Shown here: in pieces, positions 37,474 through 48,194 of the stretch
How the letters are laid out: each line of letters opens with the position of its first letter
Position numbering within the stretch: position 1 is the stretch's first letter
Source: Heloderma charlesbogerti
Lineage: Eukaryota; Chordata; Lepidosauria; Squamata; Helodermatidae
Reading direction: 5' to 3'
Length of the DNA: 64,000 bases
Assembly (NCBI GenBank): GCA_026122225.1
Contig: JANEZZ010001491.1
Location: 62,001-126,000, forward strand
Translations under genes and position numbers: made by a program
The notes under the pieces: generated by a model
The model's database searches: none
Seen by the model: the letters and a program-made list of their open reading frames with translations, nothing else
Told to the model about the DNA's origin: nothing

Positions 37474-37611
37474 CAGGAGTGGGTAACCTGTGGCCCTGTG
37501 GATGTTGTTGAACTATAACTCCCATAATCTCTGACCAGTAGCCATGCTGGCTGGGGCTGATGGGAAATGGAGTCCAACATCATCTGATGGGCCACAGGCT
37601 TCCCACAGCTG
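37474..37611. mobile_element. hAT-type MITE (family C)
   Basis: Starts caggagtgggtaacctgtgg, has aactataactcccataatct and gctggggctgatgggaaatg, and ends gggccacaggcttcccacag. The flanks gtttaaac and gttaaaaa may be a mutated 8-bp duplication. Confidence 0.65.
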
Positions 37612-38285
37612 GTTAAAAATATATTCTGGCAGCCTAATTTGTATCCTTTGATTAATAAAACTAAAATGCAATTGGTGTTTTTTCCAACTCCATAGAACAT
37701 GTACAACAAAGCCATCCTGTGCCCTCTTCTGTCTTTCCACAGCGTATAAACAAAGGACAAATTAATTTCCACAGATGACATGGATTTATGCAAACATTCT
37801 GGAGAGATGTTCTTTGTGTAATTTTAAAACTAGGTGGTGTTTGAATGTTGTCTAAGGTGAACATAAACCTTTGTCTCTTATCTGAATTATTTTGCTTTTC
37901 CCTTTAATCTCAGAAACTGCTTTATGGTTTTGTTAATATAAAAACTAATCTCCTTTCACCTAGGATTTTCTCATACATTAAGCACTAGAAATATTCATGC
38001 AGTCTTAACAATAGATTTTAATACACAGAAGCAAAGAAATTAAATATTGCAGTCCCAAATAAACCATAACTCAGGCCCCTGAAGGCATATACAATATTCT
38101 ATATTACTACAATGGGAATAATTAAAAATCAAACTTAAAAAAAAAAATTCTGTTGGAAGACACATTGCCATAGATATCTGCAGAACACAACACATGTAGA
38201 GTATTAACTGTTTCTACTCTACATCAGCAGGTAAAATCTTACGGAATCCCATTTTTTGAGAGTCATCAAGGTTGACCGCTCTTAA

Positions 38286-38378
38286 TTTGGGCCGCAATCC
38301 TATATAAATTTACATGGGACTAAGTGCTATTGAATTCTCTGTTACTTCTGTATAGACATATATAGGATTGTGCTGTTT
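38286..38378. mobile_element. Short MITE with ATAGGATTG termini
   Basis: Inverted ends caatcctatataaa and catatataggattg enclose a short core (acatgggactaagtgctatt). Same family as 6233-6325. Confidence 0.55.
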
Positions 38379-38795
38379 GTCATTATCTCTTAATGCTATA
38401 GGTTTTATTCCTTTCAGCATGTATCTTAAATCATAAAAGTACAAACAATTTTTACTTGTGGTATGCTCTGTAGTAATGGCTTCACACTCAGTCGCATTAT
38501 ATCAGTATTTACCTTCTAAAAAGTGTAAATACTCCTGTGTAATTTTATTTCACAATTGGCTACTGGATAAATTACATGTCTTAGATAACATTTTCCAAAG
38601 TGATAAACAATTTAATTGATTTAAAAAACACATTTTAGTTAAAAACAGTCATAAATACAAATTACTCGTAGAGACAGGAAAACAATGCAATTTGTGGGCA
38701 AAGTTATAAGACACTGAAAAAAGAAGTTAGGAATGTATTTTTACATTTTTATCCCACATCCCAGCCACAAGAACAAGACCCCAAGGCATGGAACA
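38379..38795. other. CHN1 intron, nothing recognised
   Basis: AT-rich unique-looking sequence. Confidence 0.5.
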
Positions 38796-38930
38796 ATTAT
38801 TTATTTATTTATTTATTTTCATTTCTATACCGCCCAATAGCCGAAGCTCTCTGGGCAGTTTACAAAAATTAAAATACAATTCAAACAGATCAGTATTTAA
38901 AACAAAAATATTCATCTGCATGTAATACAT
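38796..38930 (-). mobile_element. CR1-L3-type LINE 3' end
   Basis: (TTTA)n followed by tttctataccgcccaatagc and cgaagctctctgggcagttt on the + strand. This is the inverse of the 3' terminus at 25340-25417. Only the terminal bases remain. Confidence 0.8.
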
Positions 38931-39244
38931 GCTTTGATTGCCAGTGTCTGTGGGACTGTATTTAGGAGTGCAAACTAATTATCTTGTGATCCACAATAAA
39001 AGGACCCAGTCTAGAATTTACATATGTATCATACAAGAAGGAACCAGATGTTTGGGGGGGAAATGTACAAAACAATTTTTTATAGAAGGGATAATTTTAT
39101 ATACAACATGTGCTTTCATATATAGAATGTGTGCTTCTATCATTCCCCATGTTTTTGTACCTTCCACCTAAGAGATGTACCCAAATGTGTTAGTCACCTC
39201 CTCCCCTTGAAACTGATCAGCAACTAATTAATTGTCCCAAGTAG

Positions 39245-39470
39245 AGCAAATGGGCAGGTTCACGTGTCACGCTAAGCCACCCTGAGAACCCATGGCTTGT
39301 AAGGTTGTTCATACCCATGGTGGGCTGTTGTGTTGTCCAAACCAGGAGAGCAATTTTATTGTCGGTTGCTGGGATCTTGGCAAGAGCCGCCAAGCAAGCC
39401 CATGCTGCTCTTCATGATCTTGCAAGTGTCCCCCTTCAGCGATGCCCAAACAGCACTTTGGAAGAACCGT
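39245..39470. repeat. MITE-like block at the edge of a foldback
   Basis: Starts gcaggttcacgtgtcacgct and contains accctgagaacccatggctt, as in family B at 18100 and 4990. It may be the left end of the large foldback that follows. Confidence 0.35.
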
Positions 39471-40770
39471 CACTTGTTTGCCACCTTTAAAAAAAAAAAA
39501 TAGTGCCTCGGGAGTATGCTAATGTGTTCATGATTTTCTTATTTCTTATTTTTCCTTTTCTTTCCCAAGAGCATACTGTCACCTGTCCAATATGTGTAGC
39601 CTTGCCTAGTCAATATCCTTGTAGGTTTCAGCTGTCAAAGGGAGCAGGGAAGTGGAGTACATAACATACAAGGAAACTGACAAGACGAGGCTGCATATAG
39701 GCTCATTTGCACACAGTTGTGAAGGACCGGGGGAAGAAATAATAGTAAGAGAAAGGAGGGACCCATTAGCGCAATTCAGCAGCTCTGAAAATAGCAGGAA
39801 AAGTGGGATGGAGTAAGTGCGCCAAAAGGGGGGGTTAATATCTCCCCCTTGGCAACATAACCCCCTTGCTTTGAAGTGTTGAACTAACACTTCTCAGTGT
39901 CCTCCACCTTTTCAACGCTTCCCCGAGTCTCCAGCTAGTCCAGAAATGGGAGTTATTAATTCCCCCACCCTCAGTGGATGTGCGTAAATCTTTGACAGTT
40001 TTTTAAAAAAGAAATCCTGAGAAGGCAGCTGCATGGGATAGAGTGGGTCCCCACAGGGATGTGTGTGTGTAAGTACTGTTGGTACAGGCACCCCATTTGC
40101 TCCATCCCAGTCAGGGTTTTTTTCTTAACTGTGGGGAATACTTGCTCACATCTGCTGAAGCTGTGAAATACATGGAGGGGAAATTTGCTCAAATTTAAGG
40201 GCTGAGAAGTATATGGCGGGGAAATTTGCACTCCTCCAGTAACTTCTCTGAAAAGGAGCCATGAAAAAGGGAGGAGCCAATATCTTCTCCCCTCCCCTTG
40301 GACTTGTTGGAGACCTGGGGAAATGTTAAATGGGAGGAGGACACTGATAAGTGTCAGTTCAACACATTAAAGTGAGATGATTACATTGCCAAGTGGGAGA
40401 TATTGCCCCCCTCGTTTGATATACTTACTCCTCTTGCATTTTTTACCGTTTTCAGGATTCCCGACTGCACAAATCAGTTCCTGCTGTTCCATAGTATTAT
40501 TTTCTCCCAGGTCCTTGTCAACTGTGCACAAGGCCTATCTGCAGTTTTGCCTTGTCAGTTTCCTTGTATGTTACCCACTCTACTTCAGCACTCCCATTGA
40601 CAGCTGCAACATACAAGGACACTGACAAGGCAAGGCTTCACATATCAGAAAGGTGAAAGTATGTTCTTGTGCACTTGCAAAAGAACAGGGGGGAAAATAA
40701 TTTAAAAAAATTACCAACACATTTCCATAGTCCGGAAGCACCAGAAAAAATGGTGGTAAACAAAAAGGGG
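39471..40770. repeat. Giant foldback (inverted repeat), about 1.3 kb
   Basis: The left arm (about 39471-39990) and right arm (about 40260-40770) are imperfect inverted copies over about 500 bp. Paired blocks, outer to inner: cacttgtttgccacc with ggtggtaaacaaaaag; aagagcatactgtcacc with ggtgaaagtatgttctt; tagccttgcctagtcaatat with gacactgacaaggcaaggct; caaggaaactgacaag with cttgtcagtttccttg; agtgttgaactaacac with gtgtcagttcaacac. The spacer is about 270 bp. An additional inner palindrome exists around the ccttgt/acaagg blocks in each arm (39605-39690 and 40545-40640). No coding frame. A non-autonomous DNA transposon is likely; superfamily unknown. Confidence 0.75.
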
Positions 40771-40989
40771 TAGCGAGTGGGGAGGGGGTCGGGATTAGGA
40801 GAGAAGACAGGCTCTGCCACAAAGGTGCCTGGGATATGTGCTGGAGCTGGCTGGAGCACTGAGGGGGAAGGAGGGGGAGCACAAGCCACAGCAAGCCCGA
40901 TAGTCTGTCATGTATATTATTCAGCAGACATAGATATGCCTCCATTTTCCACTTCATTGTAACGGGTGCATGGTTATGATGAGCCTCTT

Positions 40990-42532
40990 GCTCAGTTGCA
41001 CAGGACCCAGCTTTTTTAATAATGAGGTTGGGGCAGAGGAGGGGAAACAAAGTTCTGTTTCAATTCTAGAAAAAGAAACCCAAACACCAGAAAAGTATGG
41101 CCTCTATTGTTAGGATGATGCTCTCTCAAATCATCCTTATTTCTGACAAGCCACTAAAAAACCAAGACAGAAAAAGAAGAACGAGAAAGCTTTTATCCTC
41201 TAGACTATAGAGTTTCTTAAACCTAGTCACACTGGTATTCTTTCTGAAAGTTGCCAGGTGAATTCCCATATGTAGCAGAGATTATTCAGCTGTGCCTTTC
41301 CCTTGGTTCATATCCATTTAATTTTCTCTGAAGATATATTGTTTAAAATGGAATTAAGCAGGGGATAGAGGCTATTTAACTCTTTCTCCTCCTGCCATTT
41401 GTCTGGCCCAAATAGACACACACCAGTTGCTTTTCTGCCCAGGGACAAAGAGATACGGCAACTCTTACCTCCATCCCCCACAGATGGGGAAAGCAGCTGA
41501 GGGAAGGAAGGAAGCAGACAACTGGCAGGAGGAGTTAAAGCAGTCCCTTTCTCCCCACCCATCAGTCTTCCACTCCAAATCACAGCCTCAGAGGCTGCTT
41601 TTCATTATATAAAAAATCCAAACAAACCGCAAAATGTCAGAAGACTGTGCACACATTTTCTGCATAACAGCCAGCCTGGCCCTTAGACATCCAGTACCTG
41701 TGATATCCTTGTGGTATGAGAAATGTAAGGGAGCAGAGCCCTTAATGAATGCATTAAAGTAAAGCCATAGATTTTATTAGTAGAGGAAAGACAAACTTAT
41801 GTGTTCTTTCTAAAAAGAATCTAAGAATTCTAAGATATGCATTCATTTTTAAAGTTCCTGCCTTTCCCCCCTCAACTGTGGAGGGGATGTAGGTGCATGG
41901 AAAAGCCACACCCAACTTCCCCACACACCTGGCTGATTTAGAGATCTTTGCACATTTAGCACAAAGATCTGAAAGGGGATTGTGTGTTCTGCTGAATGAG
42001 GTTATAACCCTATCCATGATTGGGAAACCTGATAAGGCAGGGTTCCTGAATGCACTGGACTTATTAACTGCACTCAGCTGAATGCAGTTACAACTCCCTG
42101 TCAGATCTTTGTGGTAAATGTGTGAAGGTCTTTGAAGTAGCTGGGTGCGCAGGAATGTTGTGTGAGCATTCATGTCCCTTCCTCGGTTTGGTACTACTCA
42201 TGTTGCAAGCAAAATGCTGTACAGGGCATATGTCTTATTGGCATCCCTTTATGTGTCAATGTTCCACCTACAACAGACTGGATTAAGTCCTAGATATTTC
42301 TTTAAAAGCCCACTACTATTTGATCAAGTAGTTCAAACCTCAACCTAACTCTGCTACACTACCATTTTGTTTTGTTTTTCCAGCCTTAATTATAATTGCC
42401 TGATCAATATTCACCCATGAAAATATCCACCCATGCTTAAAATATATTGCAGTTTATTTAGAGTGGGCTCCAAACTCAATCTTTAAGACTTGATGTAGTT
42501 CTGATACTCTGGAGGACAGACTAATAGAATAG
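40990..42532. other. CHN1 intron, nothing recognised
   Basis: No exon or classifiable repeat. The frame at 41754-42173 lacks any known domain. Confidence 0.45.
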
Positions 42533-43722
42533 AACAGAACAGAAGAGAACAGAACAGAACAGAACACAACTTTATTACGGTCAAAGACCAGCTCAAAAAA
42601 GGAACTACATTAAAATTATCTGCCATATATCCCCAATCAAATAGACACTTCAACACAGTGTAGTACTAATGTAATGCATATCAGCCATATTGGGTGAATG
42701 GCATTACTCTCCAGACTTTATCTTTCATCCAGCTAGGTAAGTCCGAGCTCCCTCAGCATCCTTCTTCGAACACCTACTGCGGCCGCAAAAAATTTGGCGA
42801 CACTATATGTACATGTTGAATTAGTGTCAGACAACAATATGGAGGTATATTGTTGTCCTGTACGTCCCGGAAAGCGATTAATCAGTGGGGAGATGAGTGT
42901 GGCATGAATATCTCTATAAAATATACACCACAGCAAAATGTGCTCTGTAGTTTCTATCTGTTCCATGCCACAGGGGCAAAGGCAGTCTGACCAGGGGATC
43001 TTTTTGTACCGTCCCTGCAAAACTGCCGAGGGGAGTCCATTTAGACGGGCCAAGGTAAATGCCCTTCTATGTTTATGCAGTTCCAGTTGTTCAAGATAGG
43101 GTGCAGCTATTATGATGTATCTGCAGTCCTCCCTAAGATAGAATTCTGGGGCACTATTGAGGTCACTTTGTTTCTCAATATCTGCAATGCGCCACTTGAT
43201 AATCTCCACTGCCTGTTCAAAACCCATATTTAATAAAGTCCGCATGGGAAGACCCAAGAAAGCTATTTTCTGTTCAATTGACTGAATCCAATTGGATTTA
43301 TAATCATCCAGCAAAATTAGTGGGGCAAGGCCACTAGGAAAATATGACAGTGTAAGCCAGTACACAAGAACAGCCACCCAAACTCTAGCTTCAGTATTGA
43401 TCAGGCCAGTCTCTAATCTTATCTTTGCATTGGAGACATCCCTAGGAACAACCAATATTGCCCTCAAAAATTTTGATTGTACACGTTCTAATATTTGGGT
43501 ATTTGGGAAAGGCCCCAATTGAGAGCTGTACAATAATTGTGCTAGCACTTTTGCTTTGTATAATTGGAGGGCTAAAGGGATATAGTGGTCGCCTTTCATT
43601 CTCATAAATTGTGCTATTGCTGACGAGCTTCTCTGTGCGTTTAACGCCACATATTCGCTGTGAGCCTTCCTGGAACCGTTTGCTTGAAGGACTACCCCTA
43701 AATATTTGAATTGGGAGATCTA
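42533..43722 (-). mobile_element. Non-LTR LINE 3' end, clade unassigned (I/Vingi-like?)
   Basis: The 3' terminus on the minus strand is a tandem (GTTCT)n tail at 42533-42575, preceded by a 3' UTR of about 160 bases and the C-terminal part of ORF2. The 5' edge at about 43722 is a truncation. The tail repeat and the C-terminal domain differ from BovB, CR1, L3 and L1. An I/ingi (Vingi)-type origin is a guess from the overall architecture. Confidence 0.75.
42733..43711 (-). pseudogene. LINE ORF2 C-terminal fragment, 305+ codons open
   Basis: Open for more than 320 codons to a stop at 42730. It starts in the thumb of a reverse transcriptase (FKYLGVVLQANGSRKAHSEY, just upstream of the first Met at 43650). 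It continues with an alpha-helical region (LYKAKVLAQLLYSSQLGPF, VQSKFLRAILVVPRDVSNAK, RLETGLINTEARVWVAVLVY). A C-terminal CCHC-like cluster follows: CPCG, then ETTEHILLWC, spaced C-x-C-x9-H-x4-C, as in many I, Jockey and L1 elements. The long uninterrupted frame suggests a rather young insertion. It lacks the endonuclease and the RT catalytic core, so it is non-functional. Confidence 0.85.
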
Positions 43723-44425
43723 CTAAATCTTAAATGACTTATACATTATTTGGTGATCTTTATTTATGTCACAAGCATTAACCTGTTCTGAATGAGGCTT
43801 TCCTGCAGAGCTTGGAAGATTAAAAGCGCCATCTTGTGGACCTTTAAATGTACAAAGCAATGCATGTAGGATTTTAGTTTCCAGCAGGCACATCCACAAT
43901 TTCACATGTTCTTCCACTTAACTCAAGCAAAACATTATTCAGACACTCACAACAACAAACCTGCCAGTCATAAGCAGGGATGAGCCTTACATTTGCACAC
44001 TCCTTCCCCTTCCTCCACACAAGGAAGGAAATGAAGGGGGCAACCCTATGCGGATTGACGGTCGCCTCCGAGCCCGGGGGCAACGGTCTATCCAGGGCAG
44101 GGTGGGAGGAGCGGATCTCCTCCCCGCTCCCACTGTGCTGCTTTCCCGGCTAGACAGCCGATTTCAGCTGTCTAGCTGCGGGACCTCGGAGTGCGGGGAG
44201 AGGCAGCCAGATGACACATAGGATTTGTCGTACCAGCACTTCTGACCTGCCCGCTCTGCCCCCGCTCCCAGGAACGCTCTGTTTTCCCCGCTCCGTGCTG
44301 CTCTTCCAAGCGCGGTGCATGGGGCCGATCTGTGCTGCCTACAAGGCGGTATGGGAGTGGGTGCAGTTTGGTTCTCTGGGAACCGATCTATCCTATGGCC
44401 ATCTAGCTGCTGACTAGCAGCCAGA
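43723..44425. other. Intron with a GC/CpG-rich block
   Basis: 44040-44415 is much richer in G+C and CpG than the surrounding intron. It contains the hairpin ctagacagccga...cagctgtctag (44150-44176). No exon was found. It may be a recently inserted DNA transposon rather than a host CpG island. BovB copy 2 starts immediately after it. Confidence 0.35.
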
Positions 44426-47180
44426 GGTTGTTGTTCAGTCGTTAAGTCATGTCTGACTCTTCGTGACCTCATGGACCATAGCACGCCAGGCCCTCCTGTC
44501 CTCCGCTCTCTCCCGGAGTGTGCTCAAGTTCATATTCATTGCATCAGTGATGCTATCTAGCCATCTCATCCTCTGCCGTCCCCTTCTCCTTTTGCCTTTA
44601 ATCTTTCCCAGCATCAGGGTCTTTTCCAGTGACTTTTCTCTTCGCATTAGGTGGCCAAAATATTGGAGCTTCAGCTTCAGTATCAGCTTCCAATGAGCAG
44701 TCAGGGCTGATTTCCTTTAAGATGGACTGATCTGACCTCCTTGCAGTCCAGGGGACTCGTAAGAGTCTTCTCCAGCACCACAGTTCGAAGGCATCAATTC
44801 TTCGGGGCTCAGCCTTCCTTAGAGTCCAGCTCTCACAGCCATACACTACTACTGGGAAAACCATAGCTTTGATTATACGAACCTTTGATTATACGAACCT
44901 TTGCTGTCTAGGTTTGCCATCACTTTCCTCCCAAGGAGCAAGTGTCTTTTAAATTCATGGCTACAGTCACCATCTGCGGTGATCTTGGAGCCCAAGAAAG
45001 TAAAATCTGTCACTGCTTCCATTTCTTCCCCTTCTATATGCTAGGAAGTGATGGGGCCAGATGCCATGATTTTAATTGTTTTAATGTTGAGATTCAAACC
45101 AGCTTTTGCACACTCCACTTTCACCCTCAACAAGAGGCTCTTTAGATGCTCTTCGCTTTCTGCCATTAGAGTGATATCGTCTGCATATCTGAGGTTGTTG
45201 ATAATTCTCCCAGCAATCTTAATTCTGACCCGTGATTCATCCAACCCAGCGTTTCTCATGATGTACTCTGCATATAAGTTAAATAAGCAGGGAGACAATA
45301 TACAGCCTTGTCATACTCCTTTCCCAATTTTGAACCACTCGGTTGTTCCACGTCTGGTTCATACTGTTGCTTCTTGACCCTCGTACAGGTTTCTGAGGAG
45401 ACAGGTAAGGTGGTCTGGTACTCCCATCTCTTTAAGGATATGCCACAGTTTGTTGTGATCTACACAATCAAAGGTTTTAGTGTAGTGAATGAAGCAGAAA
45501 TCGATGTTTTTCTGGAATTCTCTTGCTTTCCCCATGATCCAGCGAATGTTGGCGATTTGATCTCTAGTTCCTCTGCCTCTTCGGAACCCAGCTTGTACTT
45601 CCGGTAGTTCTCGGTTTGCATACTGCTGTAGCCTAGCTTGTAGGATTTTGAGCATCACCTTGCTGGCATGTGAAATGAGTGCAATTGTACGGTAGTTTGA
45701 ACACTCTTTGGCGTTGCCCTTCTTCGGAACTGGAATGTAAACTGACCTTTTCCAGTCTTGGGGCCATTGTTGAGTGTTCCAAATTTGTTGGCATACTGAG
45801 TGCAGCACTTTAACAGCATCATCTTTTAGGATCTTAAATAGCTCAGCTGGAATACTGTCATCTCTGCTAGCTTTCTTGTTAGTCATGCTTCCTTAGGCCC
45901 ACTTGACTTCACTCTCGAGGATGTCCGGCTCAAGTTCAGTGACCGCACTATCATGGCTACCAGGGACATTCAGATCTTTCCTGTATAGTTCTTCTGTGTA
46001 TTCTTTCCACCTCTTCTTAATCTCATCTGCTTCTGTTAGGTCCCTGCCTTCTTTGTCCTTTATCATGCCCGTCTTTGCACAAAACGTTCCCTTGAGATCT
46101 CTGATTTTCTTGAAGAGATCTCTAGTCTTTCCCATTCTGTTGTTTTCTTTGATTTCTTTGCATTGTTCATTTAAGAAGGCCTTCTCGTCTCTCCTTGCTG
46201 TTCTCTGGAACTCTGCATTCAGTTGGATATATCTTCCCCTTTCTCCCTTGCTTTTCGCTTCCCTTCTTTCCTCAGCTACTTGTAAAGCCTCCTCAGACAG
46301 CCACTTGGCTTTCTTGCATTTCTTTTTCTTTGGGATGGACTGAGTTGCTGCCCCCTGAACAATGTTACAGACCTCCGTCCATAGTTCCTCAGGCACTCTG
46401 TCTATCAGGTCTAGTCTCTTCAATCTATTCCTCACCTCCACTGTATATTCAGAAGAGATATGATTTAGGTCATACCTGAATGGTTTAGTGGTTTTCCCTA
46501 CGTTCATCAAATTAAGCCGAAATTTTGCGATAAGAAGCTCATGATCTGAGCCACAGTCAGCTCCAGGTCTTGTTTTTACTGACTGTATAGAGCTTCTCCA
46601 TCTTTGGCTGCAAAGGACATAATCAATCTGATTTCGATATTGACCATCTGGTGATGTCCATGTGTAGAGTCGCCTCTTGCGCTGTTGGAAAAGAGTGTTT
46701 GCTATGATCAGTGTGTTCTCTTGGCAAAACTCTATTAGCCTTTGTCCTGCTTCATTTTGTACACCAAGGCCATGCTTGCCTGTTATCCCGGTGATTTCTT
46801 GACTTCCTACTTTAGCATTCCAATCCCCTATGATGAAGAGGACATCTTTTTTTGGTGTTAGTTCTAGAAGGTGTTGTAGGTCTTCATAGAACCAATCAAC
46901 CTCAGCTTCTTCGGCACCAGTGGTTGGGGCACAGACTTGAATTACTGTGATGCTGAACGGTTTGCCTTGGATTCGTACTGAGATCATTCTATCATTTTTG
47001 AGATTGTACCCTAGTACTGCTTTTCCCACCGTTTTGTTGACTATGAGTGCTACTCCATTTCTTCTAAGGGATTCTTGCCCACAATACTAGATATAATGGT
47101 CCCCTGAATTAAATTTGCCCAGGCTTGTCCATTTTAGTTTGCTGATTCCCAAGATGTCGATGTTCAATCTTGCCATCTCA
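44426..47180 (-). mobile_element. BovB (RTE-clade) LINE, copy 2, 5'-truncated
   Basis: Same subfamily, orientation and extent as copy 1 at 14960-17725: (TTG)n tail at 44426-44435 and 5' limit near the start of the endonuclease (EMARLNIDILGIS at about 47175-47140 on the minus strand). Relative to copy 1 it has a deletion near 44895, where gattatacgaacctt is duplicated and about 45 bases are missing. Confidence 0.95.
44447..47170 (-). pseudogene. BovB ORF2 remnant (endonuclease-reverse transcriptase), copy 2
   Basis: A 378-codon open stretch (47029-45893) starts within the endonuclease (AVLGYNLKNDRMISVRIQGK, DVLFIIGDWNAKVGSQEI, GSDHELLIAKF). It ends at a TAA (45890-45892) in place of a Leu codon after ESEVKWA. 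The same frame then reads the reverse transcriptase to 45359 (KKGNAKECSNYRTIALISHA, QAGFRRGRGTRDQ), meets TGA in place of Arg after EATV and another TGA at 45311-45313, and resumes (SPCLFNLYAEYIM, LRYADDITLMAESEEH). The YADD catalytic motif is intact. Most breaks are single-base stops, several at CpG sites. Confidence 0.93.
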
Positions 47181-48194
47181 TGTTGGCAAGGATTGTGCAC
47201 ACACACAAAAAAGGATTGTGCCCTAAAAGCATCTAATGGAAGGAGTGTAGCAAACCTGGGGATCTTTCATTTCTTTCAGTATAGCCTACCTGTACGGCAT
47301 AATGGGACAGTGTTGGACTTAGTCTTGGACTTCAAATCTCCACAAAGGTCACTGGATGGCTTTGGTTAAGTCACTGTTCCACTACCCATTCTCACTGGGC
47401 CATTGCAAAGATAAAATGCCACTAAGCTCTCTGGAAGGAGAGGGGTTGTAATGGCACATTTTTTCTAATTTGTTGCATACAGTCTAAGGGTTGGATCCAG
47501 ACTTATCTTTCTGACGAAGAGACCGACATCAGTGGAGGCTCCCCACTGGAAGCAATCAGGGAGATTATTTTCAATTATTGCTCCTGCAGCCCTCAGGGTC
47601 ACCTCCCTCCCACACTGTTCCTGAAGGTGCCCCAATAATAGTCATTTGACAATATCTTAATTGTCAACTGACCAGCATGCCAACCCTATATATGTTTTCC
47701 CTCAAAGCCCTGTTTCTTTTGTGAGGATTTCATATTTTGCCAAACATTTTGGGTTGGATCTAGGGGTTTGCCCACCAGCACTCCCTGAGCCGAGTTCAGT
47801 GGGGGGTGGGGAGGCAATGTTAGCTGTTTCGTCCCTCCCTCTGCTGCCCCCAATGCCACCCTGCAGGCTGTTACTGAGGGTATCCCAGCCCTCTAGTTCA
47901 GATTTTCAGGGGCAAAACTGCGGGGGGGGGGGAGTGGAGATTGGTGAAGGTCACCTCCTCCCCCATTCTGCCAACATAAATTCTCTGCTGGACTAGAAGC
48001 CTTCCGTGGGTGGAAAGAGCCCTTCCATCCACAGGAGGCAGAGTCTGGATTCAAGCCTTCATACTTTGTTCCTGAGAAAATGTGAGTCTCGTCACAGATG
48101 GCTTACGTATGGCTGTTACATCTGCATTTGTGCAGATGTCACAAACCATGCCTAATGTTTAGGTTAGACATTTTTAGTGACAGATCTTCCCCTA
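47181..48194. other. Intron with possible MITE (47492-48056)
   Basis: gggttggatccagactt near 47491 and agtctggattcaagcc at 48041-48056 are inverted near-copies. They could bound a non-coding element of about 565 bp. A second ggttggatct start lies at 47754. Poly-G run near 47925. No gene seen. Confidence 0.35.
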
